Positions 6,757-15,118 of a DNA stretch of 64,000 nucleotides are shown piece after piece (the stretch's first letter is position 1; each line of letters begins with the position of its first letter). Location of the stretch: NCBI RefSeq assembly GCF_000341085.1, contig NZ_ANBA01000009.1:124001-188000 (forward strand), read 5' to 3'. Below the pieces are notes generated by a model. The model saw only the letters and a list, made by a program, of their open reading frames with translations, had not been told where the DNA came from and ran no database searches. A program made the translations under genes and the position numbers. This DNA comes from Nocardiopsis ganjiahuensis DSM 45031. GTDB taxonomy: Bacteria > Actinomycetota > Actinomycetes > Streptosporangiales > Streptosporangiaceae.

Positions 6757-8835
6757 TCACCGAATGGGACGCCGCTCCTTGAAAGCCCATATTCCGGATA
6801 CCTCTGTGCCCCCGAACAGCCGCCCCTTACCGGCGAGCCAGGAGTGGTACTCGGTGTACTGGGAGAAGCTGTCGTTGCTGACCACGACCCCGTTCTTCTT
6901 CCGAGCGATGTCCAAGAGGTAGACGTCGGCACCGCCGACCGTCCCCGCAGGCACACGGTGCAGCTTCCCTCCGGCGACCTCACGATCCACCTGTGCCTTC
7001 TCCTCGTCGGGCACCACGTGTCGAAAGTTGGCGTCAACGAAGACAATGAGCTCTGTTCCCGGGTGCTGAGTTCGCAGTTCCTCCAGGGCCGAGTGCAGCC
7101 GGGCCAGGGTGGGTTGTCCGCCCATGCTCCGGTTCTGGGAACCCCAGGCGAGGTTGGAGCCGTCAATCACCAGAGGGCGAGGCTCCGACGCAGAACCCTC
7201 CAGTACCTGGGAAACACCTGGCAGGGAGGGGCGGAGCTTCGGTTCTTGCTCCTCCCTAGCAGACGATGTCGTCTGCGCCACCGAACGGGAGCCACGACTA
7301 GGCAGTCCCGGCTGTGTCTCCAGGAACTCGCGCAGACTGGCGGCGCTGACTCCGACACCGGTCGTAGATAGGCCGAAGGCGTTGATTTCCCTGTCGACGA
7401 GCACCTCCTGTGTCCGGTCTAGGACCGCCCGAACCTCCAAAAGGCCGTTGACGTCGTAGGTGTATGTGAGGGTGAAGGAGGCCTCGTTCGGATCCCTGAA
7501 AGCGGGAAGGTCGATCTTGAGTTCGGTCAAGCAGATGTTGGAGCCGTTGTCGGCTCCGGTTTTCTTGTTGACCGGATCTGCGGGGTCTCCCTCCCAGATC
7601 TCCACACCGAGGCGTTTCTGACCCGGCCGGTTGGGCCGATAGGTCCTCTCCTGCGATCGGGGAAGTGTGGCGTTGCGCGGAATGATCTGGCTGAAGGATC
7701 TGATCTCGGTATCGCCGTCCGTCCTGGTGGAGGCCGTCCCCAGCGCGTGAGTCGTACCGACCGCCAGATCAATCTCCAGGTCGCCGCTGTTGATGGCTGC
7801 AGCGACGGCAGCCCCTTGGGCGACCGCGGTCATGGGATCGCACACATCGGCGGACACCAGCCGATCCCCCATGACCTCGCCTACCATCTGGCGCACGAGG
7901 GGAATCTGGCTGCTGCCGCCGATCATCAGTACCGAATCGATGTCCTCGGGCACCCGGTCCAAATCTGCGAGACAGTGCTGGAGGGGACCGATCGCCTTCG
8001 TCACGATGGGACGGATCGCATCCTCGAATTCCTCCCGCGTGATCTCGACGCTGCTCCTGCCGCCCGGGCTCGGAACGGCGACGACACTCTCGGTGGACAG
8101 ACGGATCTTGGCCAGTTCGACGTCGCGGACGAAAGCCGCCTCTTCAGCAAAACCCTGTGGACCGTGTTTGGCCTTGGCCAGGACCAAATTCCGCAGAGCC
8201 TGGTCGATCTCCAGACCCCCGAGCTGCGCGACCCCCCGGGCCGCCCGCTCCTCGAACAAACCTTCTTCAGCCTCCAGGATGGTGACATCGATGGTTCCTC
8301 CACCCCAGTCGAAGGTGACGACGTTCTCCAGGGCATCACTGCCGATCTGCTGCTTGTAGTAAAGGGCGGCGGCTGTGGGCTCGTTGATGAGGGAGTCCGC
8401 CCGGATTCCGGCTTCCCTCGCTGCGGCCCGGGTACGAAAGCGTGCGGCACCAGCAGAGTTGGCGGGAACGGTCACGACAGCCGTGTCCACGTCCAAAAGC
8501 TGTTCGCTGTTCGCCCGGTCACGAATAGTTCGGAAGATCCCGGCCGACACGGTCGAGGCCGGCCATGAGCGGGTTCCCACCATGATGTCGGAGTCGCCTG
8601 CGAGCAACCGTTTGGCGGCCGGAACCGCCTGTTCAGAACGGAGCTTGGCCTCCCACCCGAAAAGTACCCGGTCACGGACCGAGCTCACCCCGACCATGGA
8701 CGGAAAGAGCGAGGCGAATCCGGGATAGTTCCAATCGTCGAGATTAGTGGCGTCCAAGGCGAGGACCTCAGCGTCCTCTCCGTTCCAGTGGGCGAGGACC
8801 GAGTTGGTCGTCCCGAAGTCGATACCGAAGCTCAC
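6757..8835 (-). CDS. Hsp70-family chaperone fused to a Zc3h12a-like NYN RNase domain
   Basis: 692 aa; the GTG start overlaps the upstream stop (GTGA). Residues 1 to about 350 are an Hsp70 ATPase domain: GIDFGTTNSVLAHW (phosphate 1), INEPTAAALYY, FDWGGGTIDVTIL (phosphate 2), LMIGGSSQIPLVRQM (adenosine). About 360-500 match the beta substrate-binding domain (SQIIPRNATLPRSQ, LGVEIWEGD). The usual helical lid is absent. After a linker, residues about 554-692 are a NYN/PIN-like RNase domain of the Zc3h12a type, with acidic positions in VIDGSNLAW, VFVDANFRH, GGADVYLLD and VVSNDSF. Inference: a chaperone senses or holds a client and controls an attached RNase. It is the third gene of an overlapping operon with J-like and GrpE-like proteins. 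Confidence 0.9.
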   Translation of the reverse strand: MSFGIDFGTTNSVLAHWNGEDAEVLALDATNLDDWNYPGFASLFPSMVGVSSVRDRVLFGWEAKLRSEQAVPAAKRLLAGDSDIMVGTRSWPASTVSAGIFRTIRDRANSEQLLDVDTAVVTVPANSAGAARFRTRAAAREAGIRADSLINEPTAAALYYKQQIGSDALENVVTFDWGGGTIDVTILEAEEGLFEERAARGVAQLGGLEIDQALRNLVLAKAKHGPQGFAEEAAFVRDVELAKIRLSTESVVAVPSPGGRSSVEITREEFEDAIRPIVTKAIGPLQHCLADLDRVPEDIDSVLMIGGSSQIPLVRQMVGEVMGDRLVSADVCDPMTAVAQGAAVAAAINSGDLEIDLAVGTTHALGTASTRTDGDTEIRSFSQIIPRNATLPRSQERTYRPNRPGQKRLGVEIWEGDPADPVNKKTGADNGSNICLTELKIDLPAFRDPNEASFTLTYTYDVNGLLEVRAVLDRTQEVLVDREINAFGLSTTGVGVSAASLREFLETQPGLPSRGSRSVAQTTSSAREEQEPKLRPSLPGVSQVLEGSASEPRPLVIDGSNLAWGSQNRSMGGQPTLARLHSALEELRTQHPGTELIVFVDANFRHVVPDEEKAQVDREVAGGKLHRVPAGTVGGADVYLLDIARKKNGVVVSNDSFSQYTEYHSWLAGKGRLFGGTEVSGIWAFKERRPIR

Positions 8836-9458
8836 GACCGCCTACCCTTCCCCTTGCCCCTGGCTTCCCTGCCCCTGCCCTTCATCGGGTTACCGCAGGT
8901 CGTGCAGATGGCCTTCTCCTCGTCCCGCCCCGGATCCTTGACGGGCGGCACGTCGCTGAACTCGACCTCTCCGGCCACGACCAACCGTCCGTCAGTCTCG
9001 TCCACGAACGCCGGCCTGAGGACCGCGGCGTACTCCCCCGTCTCGGGACTGCCCGAGACGACCCGGAAGAGGGAGAGGTCTTCGGTCCCCATGACCTTCT
9101 TCAGCCCCGTAGCCCGACGGAAGTCGGCGATCTTCCTGGCCAGAACATCGTGACGCCCCTTCTCCTCCGCCAGTTGGGACAGTTGGGCGAGCTGGGCTAG
9201 GTGGGTACGCCGGGCTTGCATGTTCTCGATCAGGGCCCGACGTACGGCATCCTTGATCTCGGCTCCGGTGAGGTCCTCGCCGGGGCCTCCCCCAAGGGCC
9301 TCGGTGACCCCCTCGGTCAGCGGACCGATGATCGCCTTGGGCTCCAGGCGGGTTGCAACCAGGGTGAGCAACTGCCTTCTCTCACTGTTGGACAACTCCA
9401 GGAGAAAGCTGGTCAGGTCGTCGTCCGTGACCTGTTCACGATGGTCATGCCTGCTCAT
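8832..9458 (-). CDS. GrpE-like protein (putative partner of the Hsp70-RNase)
   Basis: 208 aa; the ATG at 9458 overlaps the upstream stop (ATGA), and its own stop overlaps the Hsp70 start. A long charged helical segment (about 60-130, rich in Ala, Leu and Arg, e.g. HLAQLAQLSQLAEEKGRHD) is followed by a small beta-rich part (EYAAVLRPAFVDETDGRLVV). That order of long helix then short beta domain is the architecture of GrpE nucleotide-exchange factors, and the position between J-like and Hsp70 genes fits. Sequence similarity is weak, so the assignment is an inference. The tail has one CxxC (ICTTCGNP) and a very basic end (GRGREARGKGKGRR) that could contact nucleic acid. Confidence 0.55.
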   Translation of the reverse strand: MSRHDHREQVTDDDLTSFLLELSNSERRQLLTLVATRLEPKAIIGPLTEGVTEALGGGPGEDLTGAEIKDAVRRALIENMQARRTHLAQLAQLSQLAEEKGRHDVLARKIADFRRATGLKKVMGTEDLSLFRVVSGSPETGEYAAVLRPAFVDETDGRLVVAGEVEFSDVPPVKDPGRDEEKAICTTCGNPMKGRGREARGKGKGRRS

Positions 9459-11074
9459 GGTGTCCTTTCTCGAACGGCCATCCTCATGACCGATGCCGTG
9501 GCGGCCTCACGCAACGGTGCCCTCTCCTGCGGGTTCAACGGTTCCGTACGGCGATCAAGGGGGCACGCCGGGGGAATTGTCAGTGACGGAACACGCGGAG
9601 ACGGAAAGAGCTCCTCCTCGTGCACCGGGAGTACGTACAGCGGGTTGCTCTCCAGGTCGCTCCTGGCCTCGATGTCACGGAGCAGGTCGTGGGCCCGGTT
9701 GACGTCGGAGAGTTCCTCGGTCCGTCCCCTCAACTCCCTACGCAGGCCCCGCCAGGCTTCCTTCCACTCCTCGCTCGAAGCGCCGTGGGGCACTCCGAGC
9801 TCCAGAAACGGGTTGAAGAGCGGACCTCGGTTGTTACGGTCCGTTTCCAGATGACGACGCACCCAGACGATGTTGCCGCGGATCACGGGGTGCTCCGAGT
9901 CCAACGCCGAAAGCCGTCGCAGGGCATCATGCAAGGGCTGGGAGTCACCGGGGTCGGCGAAGCGCAGGTCGAGGTAGACCTCCATGGCCGTGGCCTCCTC
10001 CCGCGCCCACACGGCAGCGGATTCCAGATGCGGTGCCAGCATTCCGTAGGCTGTAGCGCTCACGTTCATCAGGTCACGGTGCGCGGCACGCAGGTCCCGC
10101 CAGGCCACGAAGTCCGCCAGTGGCCCCTGGCCGTTGCCGGGCAAGTCGGTCCCTCTGCACAGCTCCGCCAACACCGGCCACAGAGCACGTTCGGCAAACA
10201 TCGCCCTGGGCCACCCGGCGGGCCTGTCGGGGTTAGCGAGCACGTGCTGCACCAACTGCTTGGGCTTGCCCTGCAGGAGACCGACCAGCAGCTTCAGAGC
10301 CAGGGGATCACCGTCCGCCACCCTCTGAAGTATCTGTGCGGACTCGGGGGCCTCGGCCGGAACCCGCTGGCAGGGGTCGGTCGCGACGCGCCGTCGCCAG
10401 AGTTCGTCCTGCCAGCCGATCGCTTCCAACTGCTCGTCGGTGAGTTTCGCCGGATCACGCCGGGCCAGAAGGTAGAGGTTCTCTCCCCCGTCGGTCCTCT
10501 CTCCGCCGGTCAAGGATACCGACGGATCACCGTCAAGAAAATCGTCGATCAGCACGAGGGGCGCATGGGCAAGGAAGCGCTCCGGGGATTTGGGTTTCGC
10601 GCCCAGCCGGAGCAGTTCCGCGTCCCGCCACAGATCCAGCTCGGGGGAGAAGTCCTGGAGCTTGCGGAGTGCCTGCTCGGTCGGCTCAACCCGTCCGCTG
10701 ATAAGCGCCGCCGCGTGACCACTCTCCGCGACCTGCGGGACACCGATCTCGTGCAACCTCGCCAAGTGCAGAACACCGATGTCAGGTGGCAGCTTCCCCA
10801 ACAGTTCGAGCAACACCCTGGGAGCCTCTGGGCAGAGCTTCCCGTCAAGCAGGACGGACAGCTTCCCGGCCGTCTCCCCGCCCGAGGGCCCCACAGCCAG
10901 GATCGCGGCCTCGACCGCGTCCTTCAGGTCGGCTATCAGCTCTGAGGACACCCGGAACTCCTGCCAGATGCTGTCCCGACGCCCCTGCTCCCTCTCCGAG
11001 CGGACCCTGGCCAGGCGTTCTCGCTCGGCGGCCAGTGCAGCGGCCTTCCGTTCCCGGGCGTCGCTGATTCCCAC
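9455..11074 (-). CDS. Large protein with degenerate C-terminal J-like domain
   Basis: 539 aa, GTG start at 11074 with only a weak ribosome binding site; a later start is possible. The N-terminus is a charged coiled coil (RERKAAALAAERERLARVRSE). The middle is a helical repeat-like region of unknown family. Around residues 415-470 lies a J-domain-like stretch: NPFLELGVPHGASSEEWKEAW, then a second helix RGLRRELR, then VNRAHDLLRDIE. The HPD tripeptide that J-proteins need to stimulate Hsp70 is missing (RGR stands there). It overlaps the GrpE-like gene by 4 bp and heads the operon. Probable role: adaptor or sensor for the Hsp70-RNase. Confidence 0.75.
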   Translation of the reverse strand: MGISDARERKAAALAAERERLARVRSEREQGRRDSIWQEFRVSSELIADLKDAVEAAILAVGPSGGETAGKLSVLLDGKLCPEAPRVLLELLGKLPPDIGVLHLARLHEIGVPQVAESGHAAALISGRVEPTEQALRKLQDFSPELDLWRDAELLRLGAKPKSPERFLAHAPLVLIDDFLDGDPSVSLTGGERTDGGENLYLLARRDPAKLTDEQLEAIGWQDELWRRRVATDPCQRVPAEAPESAQILQRVADGDPLALKLLVGLLQGKPKQLVQHVLANPDRPAGWPRAMFAERALWPVLAELCRGTDLPGNGQGPLADFVAWRDLRAAHRDLMNVSATAYGMLAPHLESAAVWAREEATAMEVYLDLRFADPGDSQPLHDALRRLSALDSEHPVIRGNIVWVRRHLETDRNNRGPLFNPFLELGVPHGASSEEWKEAWRGLRRELRGRTEELSDVNRAHDLLRDIEARSDLESNPLYVLPVHEEELFPSPRVPSLTIPPACPLDRRTEPLNPQERAPLREAATASVMRMAVRERTP

Positions 11075-11216
11075 GTTGATGAGCTCTATTCACATGCAGT
11101 TCTCGAGATGGCCTGGCCCGGGATGACGGTCCGTAGCGTGTCGGAGTTCCGTGAGCCTGCCGGGATCCTACCGATATCGGCTTTCAACTGGGAAGAGAGA
11201 AGCCTGAACGGAAGTC

Positions 11217-11507
11217 TCATATCCCGCCGACTGATGGCTTGAGGCCGAACGGGCACCGTGGCACACGGGCGATCATTCCTCGGTGAACATCGTGTCCCGA
11301 GCCAGTTGGTCGCCCCCAAAGGCGCGAGCGTTCCCCCCGGTTGAGCTGCAACGCGAAGGCACGGGAGCGGTCGATGAACTCTTTCGCTGGGCCGCTGAGA
11401 CCGTGTTCGGTGAAGAACGTGAGCCTTTTGTCCTCGACAGAGCGTCCGTATGGAGCTTCTCCCGCTCGGGCAGCCCAAGAGCCCGCGAACGCCGCCACCA
11501 GCGACAC
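11217..11507 (-). pseudogene. Probable gene fragment of unknown family
   Basis: A stretch of about 60 residues (RLTFFTEHGLSGPAKEFIDR, then SRAFALQLNRGERSRLWG) reads like coding sequence, but the frame has no good start and no identifiable family, and it is flanked by other broken reading frames. I treat it as debris left between the Hsp70 and AIPR units. It could also be the end of an unrecognised small gene. Confidence 0.35.
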
Positions 11508-11605
11508 GGAAGATCCCTGAATTCAGCTCGGAGCGACCCTCGGACGCACGTACGTCACCAGAGCCGAAAGCGTTCAGCTGAGCCGCAACCACGTCACGCG
11601 GTCCG

Positions 11606-11960
11606 TCAGAGCCGACAGGCGCACCGGGCGGCGGCATCTGGTCGGCTTTTCGGCCCAGGCTTCCGTCCCCGGGGCCGGGACCACCGTCGGAGGTCCGGCG
11701 TTCTCCAGTCCTTTCGGATGGCTACCAGGGCATCGGCCAGCTCTGGGAACCTCTCCCGAAATGTGGCCTCGACCCGTTCGCAGGCAAAGAACTCACCCAT
11801 GGCCGTACGCATGCTCGAACGCGCGGAGACGACCGACCCACGCCCATTCCGTTCCGGCTGGTGTCTTCCAGGCGCACGTCCCGCCAGGACAGTCGACCAG
11901 GACGACGGGCCGCTTGCCCACCCGGGAAGCAGCGATCAAAACAGCGGATCTGGAAGGAGG
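11606..11960 (-). pseudogene. Frameshifted gene remnant
   Basis: Two adjacent minus-strand frames both look coding and join if one frameshift near 11795 is corrected. The first holds KRPVVLVDCPGGTCAWKT and GRLRAFEHAYG, ending in a stop at 11793. The second continues GEFFACERVEATFRERFPEL and ADALVAIRKDWRTPD. The 5' end runs into the leader of the AIPR gene on the other strand, so the gene is also truncated there. The family is not recognised. Confidence 0.4.
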
Positions 11961-12011
11961 AACGCAATACCATTGAGCCGATCACACCCCCTCTGAACAG
12001 AGAAGGCGCCG

Positions 12012-14150
12012 ATGCCCGGTCAGCGGCTGGCAGCTCCGCACAACGAACACGCGATTCGCCAGATCAAGCACGTTCTCGACCATGACTTCTCCCACTTGGT
12101 CGATATGAGTGATTATGAGAAGAAACAACCGGAGGAGCGCCAGAAAGCCCTGCACTCACGGTCCCTCGCCGCCCTAGCCGTACGCGGGCTCACTGGGTTG
12201 GACAACAAGGAGGCCACGGAGTGCCTCATCGACGGCCGTGACGACCACGGCATCGACGCGATCGCCGTGTCGGAGACAGCCAGCAAGATCTGGTTGGTCC
12301 AGTCGAAATGGGACAAACAAGGCCGAGCTGGCCTGAAACAGGGCGAGGCCCTGAAGTTCCTTCGCGGCTGGCGCCTGCTCGAGAACCGGGAGTTCGACCG
12401 GTTCAACAAGCGGATCCAGGGGATGGCGGACAAGATCAACACCGTCCTACTCGATCCCCACACCCGTGTGCACTTCGTGGTCGCCATGACAGGGGACAGT
12501 GAGTTGCACCCCGACGTCTCGGGGGTCTTCGACGAGGTGTTCAACGAGACCAACGGCTTCGGGTTGACTCTGGACCTACAGGTCATGGGGACGCACATAC
12601 TGTGGGAGCAGATCCGAGCCGAGCAAGCTCCCGAGGACGTCCCTATCACCGCGACCATGCGACAGTGGATATACGTCAAGACGCCGGTGGAGATGTACCA
12701 GGGCATCGTCTCCGCGGAGCAGGTCGCCAAGTGGGTCGGAGAGGCCGGGAACGACCTGTTCCACCGCAACATCCGCGCCTCTCTCGGGACCACCGACGTC
12801 AACGCGGGCATCCTGGCGAGCCTGGCTTCAGACCCCGAACACTTCCTGTTCTTCCACAATGGCATCACGGTGATCTGTCGGTCCCTCCAGACCGCGTTCC
12901 CCGGCCCGCGTCGACCCAGCGAACCCGTGATACTCACCATGAACGGGGCCAGCGTGGTCAACGGCGCCCAGAGCGTAAGCACGTTGCACCGGGCGTTGCA
13001 GGATCACCCCGACGCCCTTTCCGAGGCCGACATCAGCATGCACGTCATCTGTGTCGACGACCCCTCCTCGGACCTGCCGTCACAGATCACCGACACCCGT
13101 AACCGCCAGAACCGGGTGGAGGAACGAGACTTCGTCGCCCTCGATGAGACGCAAGCACTCATCAGGGAGGACTTCGGAACCATCGACAAGTTCTACAGCT
13201 ACAAGCGAGGGGAGCCCGACCCCGTTCCCGAGCAGGGCTGCTCGGTGGTGGAGGCCTCCCTCGCACTGGCCTGCGCGCACCCGAACGTGAAACTGGCCGT
13301 CCGTGCAAAGCAGAACGTCGACACCCTGTGGGAGCGGGGGACCGAGGGCGCCTACCCGATGCTGTTCAGCGGGCAGCCGAGCGCTTCACAGATCTGGGGT
13401 TCGGTCCGTCTCCGGCGAGCTGTGGGCGACTGGCTGCACCAGATCGGCAAGGATCTCAAAGGACGCGGTTCCGACGTGGCGGACCGCGGCGACCTGCTCG
13501 TCACCCACCTGGTGTTCCAGTCCATCGGCCGCAAGGATATGGGCGCGGAAGAGTACGACTGGGAGGGAACCCTCGCGAGGGCGGAGAACATCGTGGACTC
13601 CGTGTTCCCGAGGCTGCTCCACCACATCGACACGGAGTACGGGCCCGATTCCAAGGCCTCGCTCACCCGCACCCTGTCCGACCCCGCACGGTGCCGCAAG
13701 CTGACCGACCTCGTTCTGCGCGATGTCCGGTCGGACGCCCCAGTGCCAGCCATCGATGATGACTACCGTCTGAAGAAGGGCCAGCGCAAGCGCAAACAGC
13801 GCCGTCCCAACAGTGCGGCAATCCTGCTGAACGCGGGTGTGCTGCACAGCGGCACCCGGCTGGAGTTCCGTCCCACCACTTCCACCGAGGAAGAGGCGAT
13901 GAAGGACTGGCTGGCGCAGGACCCGCGCCGTGCACAGGCAACATGGACGACCGACCGCAAGCAGACGTTGCTGTGGGAGGCGGACGGGAGGCACTACTCC
14001 CCCACCGGCCTGGTCATGCGCATGTACGAGCTGGCTGGTTGGGAGAACTCCCCGGTGGCCGTTCAGGGGCCCGCCAAGTGGCACATCGCGGGGAAGTCAA
14101 TGGCGGCGCACGCGGAATGGATCTTCGCCGAAATCGGGGATGCGGAATGA
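12012..14150 (+). CDS. AIPR-family (abortive infection phage resistance) protein
   Basis: 712 aa, ATG at 12012 with AGAAGG upstream. The N-terminal 110 residues show a PD-(D/E)XK-type nuclease pattern: DGRDDHGIDAI followed by WLVQSKW. The central region carries AIPR motifs: FFHNGITVICR, then MNGASVVNGAQSVSTLHRAL, and later DTRNRQNRVEERDF. The C-terminal 120 residues follow a basic linker (KKGQRKRKQRRP) and may be a separate domain. AIPR proteins were named after an abortive-infection phage resistance gene and are common in defence islands. No partner gene is obvious; it is transcribed alone between decayed regions. Confidence 0.88.
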   Translation: MPGQRLAAPHNEHAIRQIKHVLDHDFSHLVDMSDYEKKQPEERQKALHSRSLAALAVRGLTGLDNKEATECLIDGRDDHGIDAIAVSETASKIWLVQSKWDKQGRAGLKQGEALKFLRGWRLLENREFDRFNKRIQGMADKINTVLLDPHTRVHFVVAMTGDSELHPDVSGVFDEVFNETNGFGLTLDLQVMGTHILWEQIRAEQAPEDVPITATMRQWIYVKTPVEMYQGIVSAEQVAKWVGEAGNDLFHRNIRASLGTTDVNAGILASLASDPEHFLFFHNGITVICRSLQTAFPGPRRPSEPVILTMNGASVVNGAQSVSTLHRALQDHPDALSEADISMHVICVDDPSSDLPSQITDTRNRQNRVEERDFVALDETQALIREDFGTIDKFYSYKRGEPDPVPEQGCSVVEASLALACAHPNVKLAVRAKQNVDTLWERGTEGAYPMLFSGQPSASQIWGSVRLRRAVGDWLHQIGKDLKGRGSDVADRGDLLVTHLVFQSIGRKDMGAEEYDWEGTLARAENIVDSVFPRLLHHIDTEYGPDSKASLTRTLSDPARCRKLTDLVLRDVRSDAPVPAIDDDYRLKKGQRKRKQRRPNSAAILLNAGVLHSGTRLEFRPTTSTEEEAMKDWLAQDPRRAQATWTTDRKQTLLWEADGRHYSPTGLVMRMYELAGWENSPVAVQGPAKWHIAGKSMAAHAEWIFAEIGDAE

Positions 14151-14363
14151 GCCGTCCCAGGGTGGAGCGGCAGCGACTGCTCCGCCCCGGGGCGCGGTGA
14201 TCAGCACTCGGCGGTGACAGGCTCGGGCCGTGGGTCCAGGAGAAGGGGCAGTTTGGCCGGTTCCTGGGCCCGGGTCGGACCGGTTGCTGCGACCACCCAG
14301 AAAGGTCCGTGCCCCTACCACCACGGCCGCCCGCTGAGGATCAGCAGCTGTGTGCTGACGGAA

Positions 14364-14711
14364 TCAGGTTCTCGGGTCATACAGGTCGTACGGTGGCCCC
14401 GGGGCCGGGATTCCGCCCAGACCCCGGAGGAAGTTCCGAACAGGCACTCTGAACAGGCGTCCTCCATCCAGCCCGATGCAGAGGGCGTCAGCCAGGTCAT
14501 CATGCTCAGGGGTGAGTCCGCGTTCGTAGAGCTCGAACATCAAGGTGCGCCGCAGACCTTGATGGGCCTCACTCAGGCGTGCCTGGCCAACGTCTCGCGC
14601 GATGACCGCGCGTAGTCCGGCCGCGCTAGCTGTCCGAAGGGCCTCGCCCTTCCTCGACTCATCCGGCGGCTCGCCCTGTCCAGGCCCCTCAGGTTCCATT
14701 TCCCTGTGCAC
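14364..14711 (-). CDS. Small hypothetical protein
   Basis: 115 aa from a GTG at 14711 preceded by AGAGG; an ATG four codons later is an alternative. The core looks coding: LRAVIARDVGQARLSEAHQG, then LRRTLMFELYERGLTPEHDD. It is soluble, with no motif I recognise. It converges on the AIPR gene and lies directly downstream of a helicase remnant, so it may itself be a leftover. Confidence 0.45.
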   Translation of the reverse strand: MHREMEPEGPGQGEPPDESRKGEALRTASAAGLRAVIARDVGQARLSEAHQGLRRTLMFELYERGLTPEHDDLADALCIGLDGGRLFRVPVRNFLRGLGGIPAPGPPYDLYDPRT

Positions 14712-14783
14712 AACTGCCTCTACAGAAGAGGGTTCGTTCGGAGCTCCGTTGGTTGCACAGGCTCTCTACTCCGCTCCAGGCCC

Positions 14784-15105
14784 CATCAGTTCGGGTGGCA
14801 GCGGCTGAGCGTGGACCGCCTATAGAGACTGGGTACAACGGGTCAGGGCCGCGTCCAGAGGTCCTGGCCCGACCTCCCCTTCCTGATGATCGCGGCAGGT
14901 TCAACGCCAACGACGTGGTCGAACTCAAGACCGTTGACCTCCGTGGCGCTCGACACCGCTATCCCTGGTGCGTCTCCGACTCCGACGACGGCTTCGGCGG
15001 CTTCCTCAGTACCGACGAAGAGTCCGACGTCATCGGGGTGATGACGGCAACTACCCGCTGTTCGCCCAACTGGGTACACAGTTCCCAGCTGGTGTGCTTG
15101 TGAGG
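14784..15105 (-). pseudogene. C-terminal remnant of a HelD-like UvrD-type helicase
   Basis: Reading the minus strand and allowing two frameshifts and one stop gives the last part of a HelD-type helicase: GEQRVVAVITP in one frame; SSATEVNGLEFDHVVGVEPA (the KGLEFD-type motif) in a second; and LDAALTRCTQSL (motif VI) followed by a stop and AVHAQPLPPEL in a third. Everything upstream of this is missing. This is the corpse of a gene, next to an intact but different helicase gene. Confidence 0.65.
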
Positions 15106-15118
15106 TCCGGTACGGGGT

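Noticed and set aside
14147-14200. A 17-codon frame overlapping the AIPR stop (ATGA)
   Set aside because: The overlap looks like coupling, but the frame is too short and basic to call; possibly the stub of a lost second gene.
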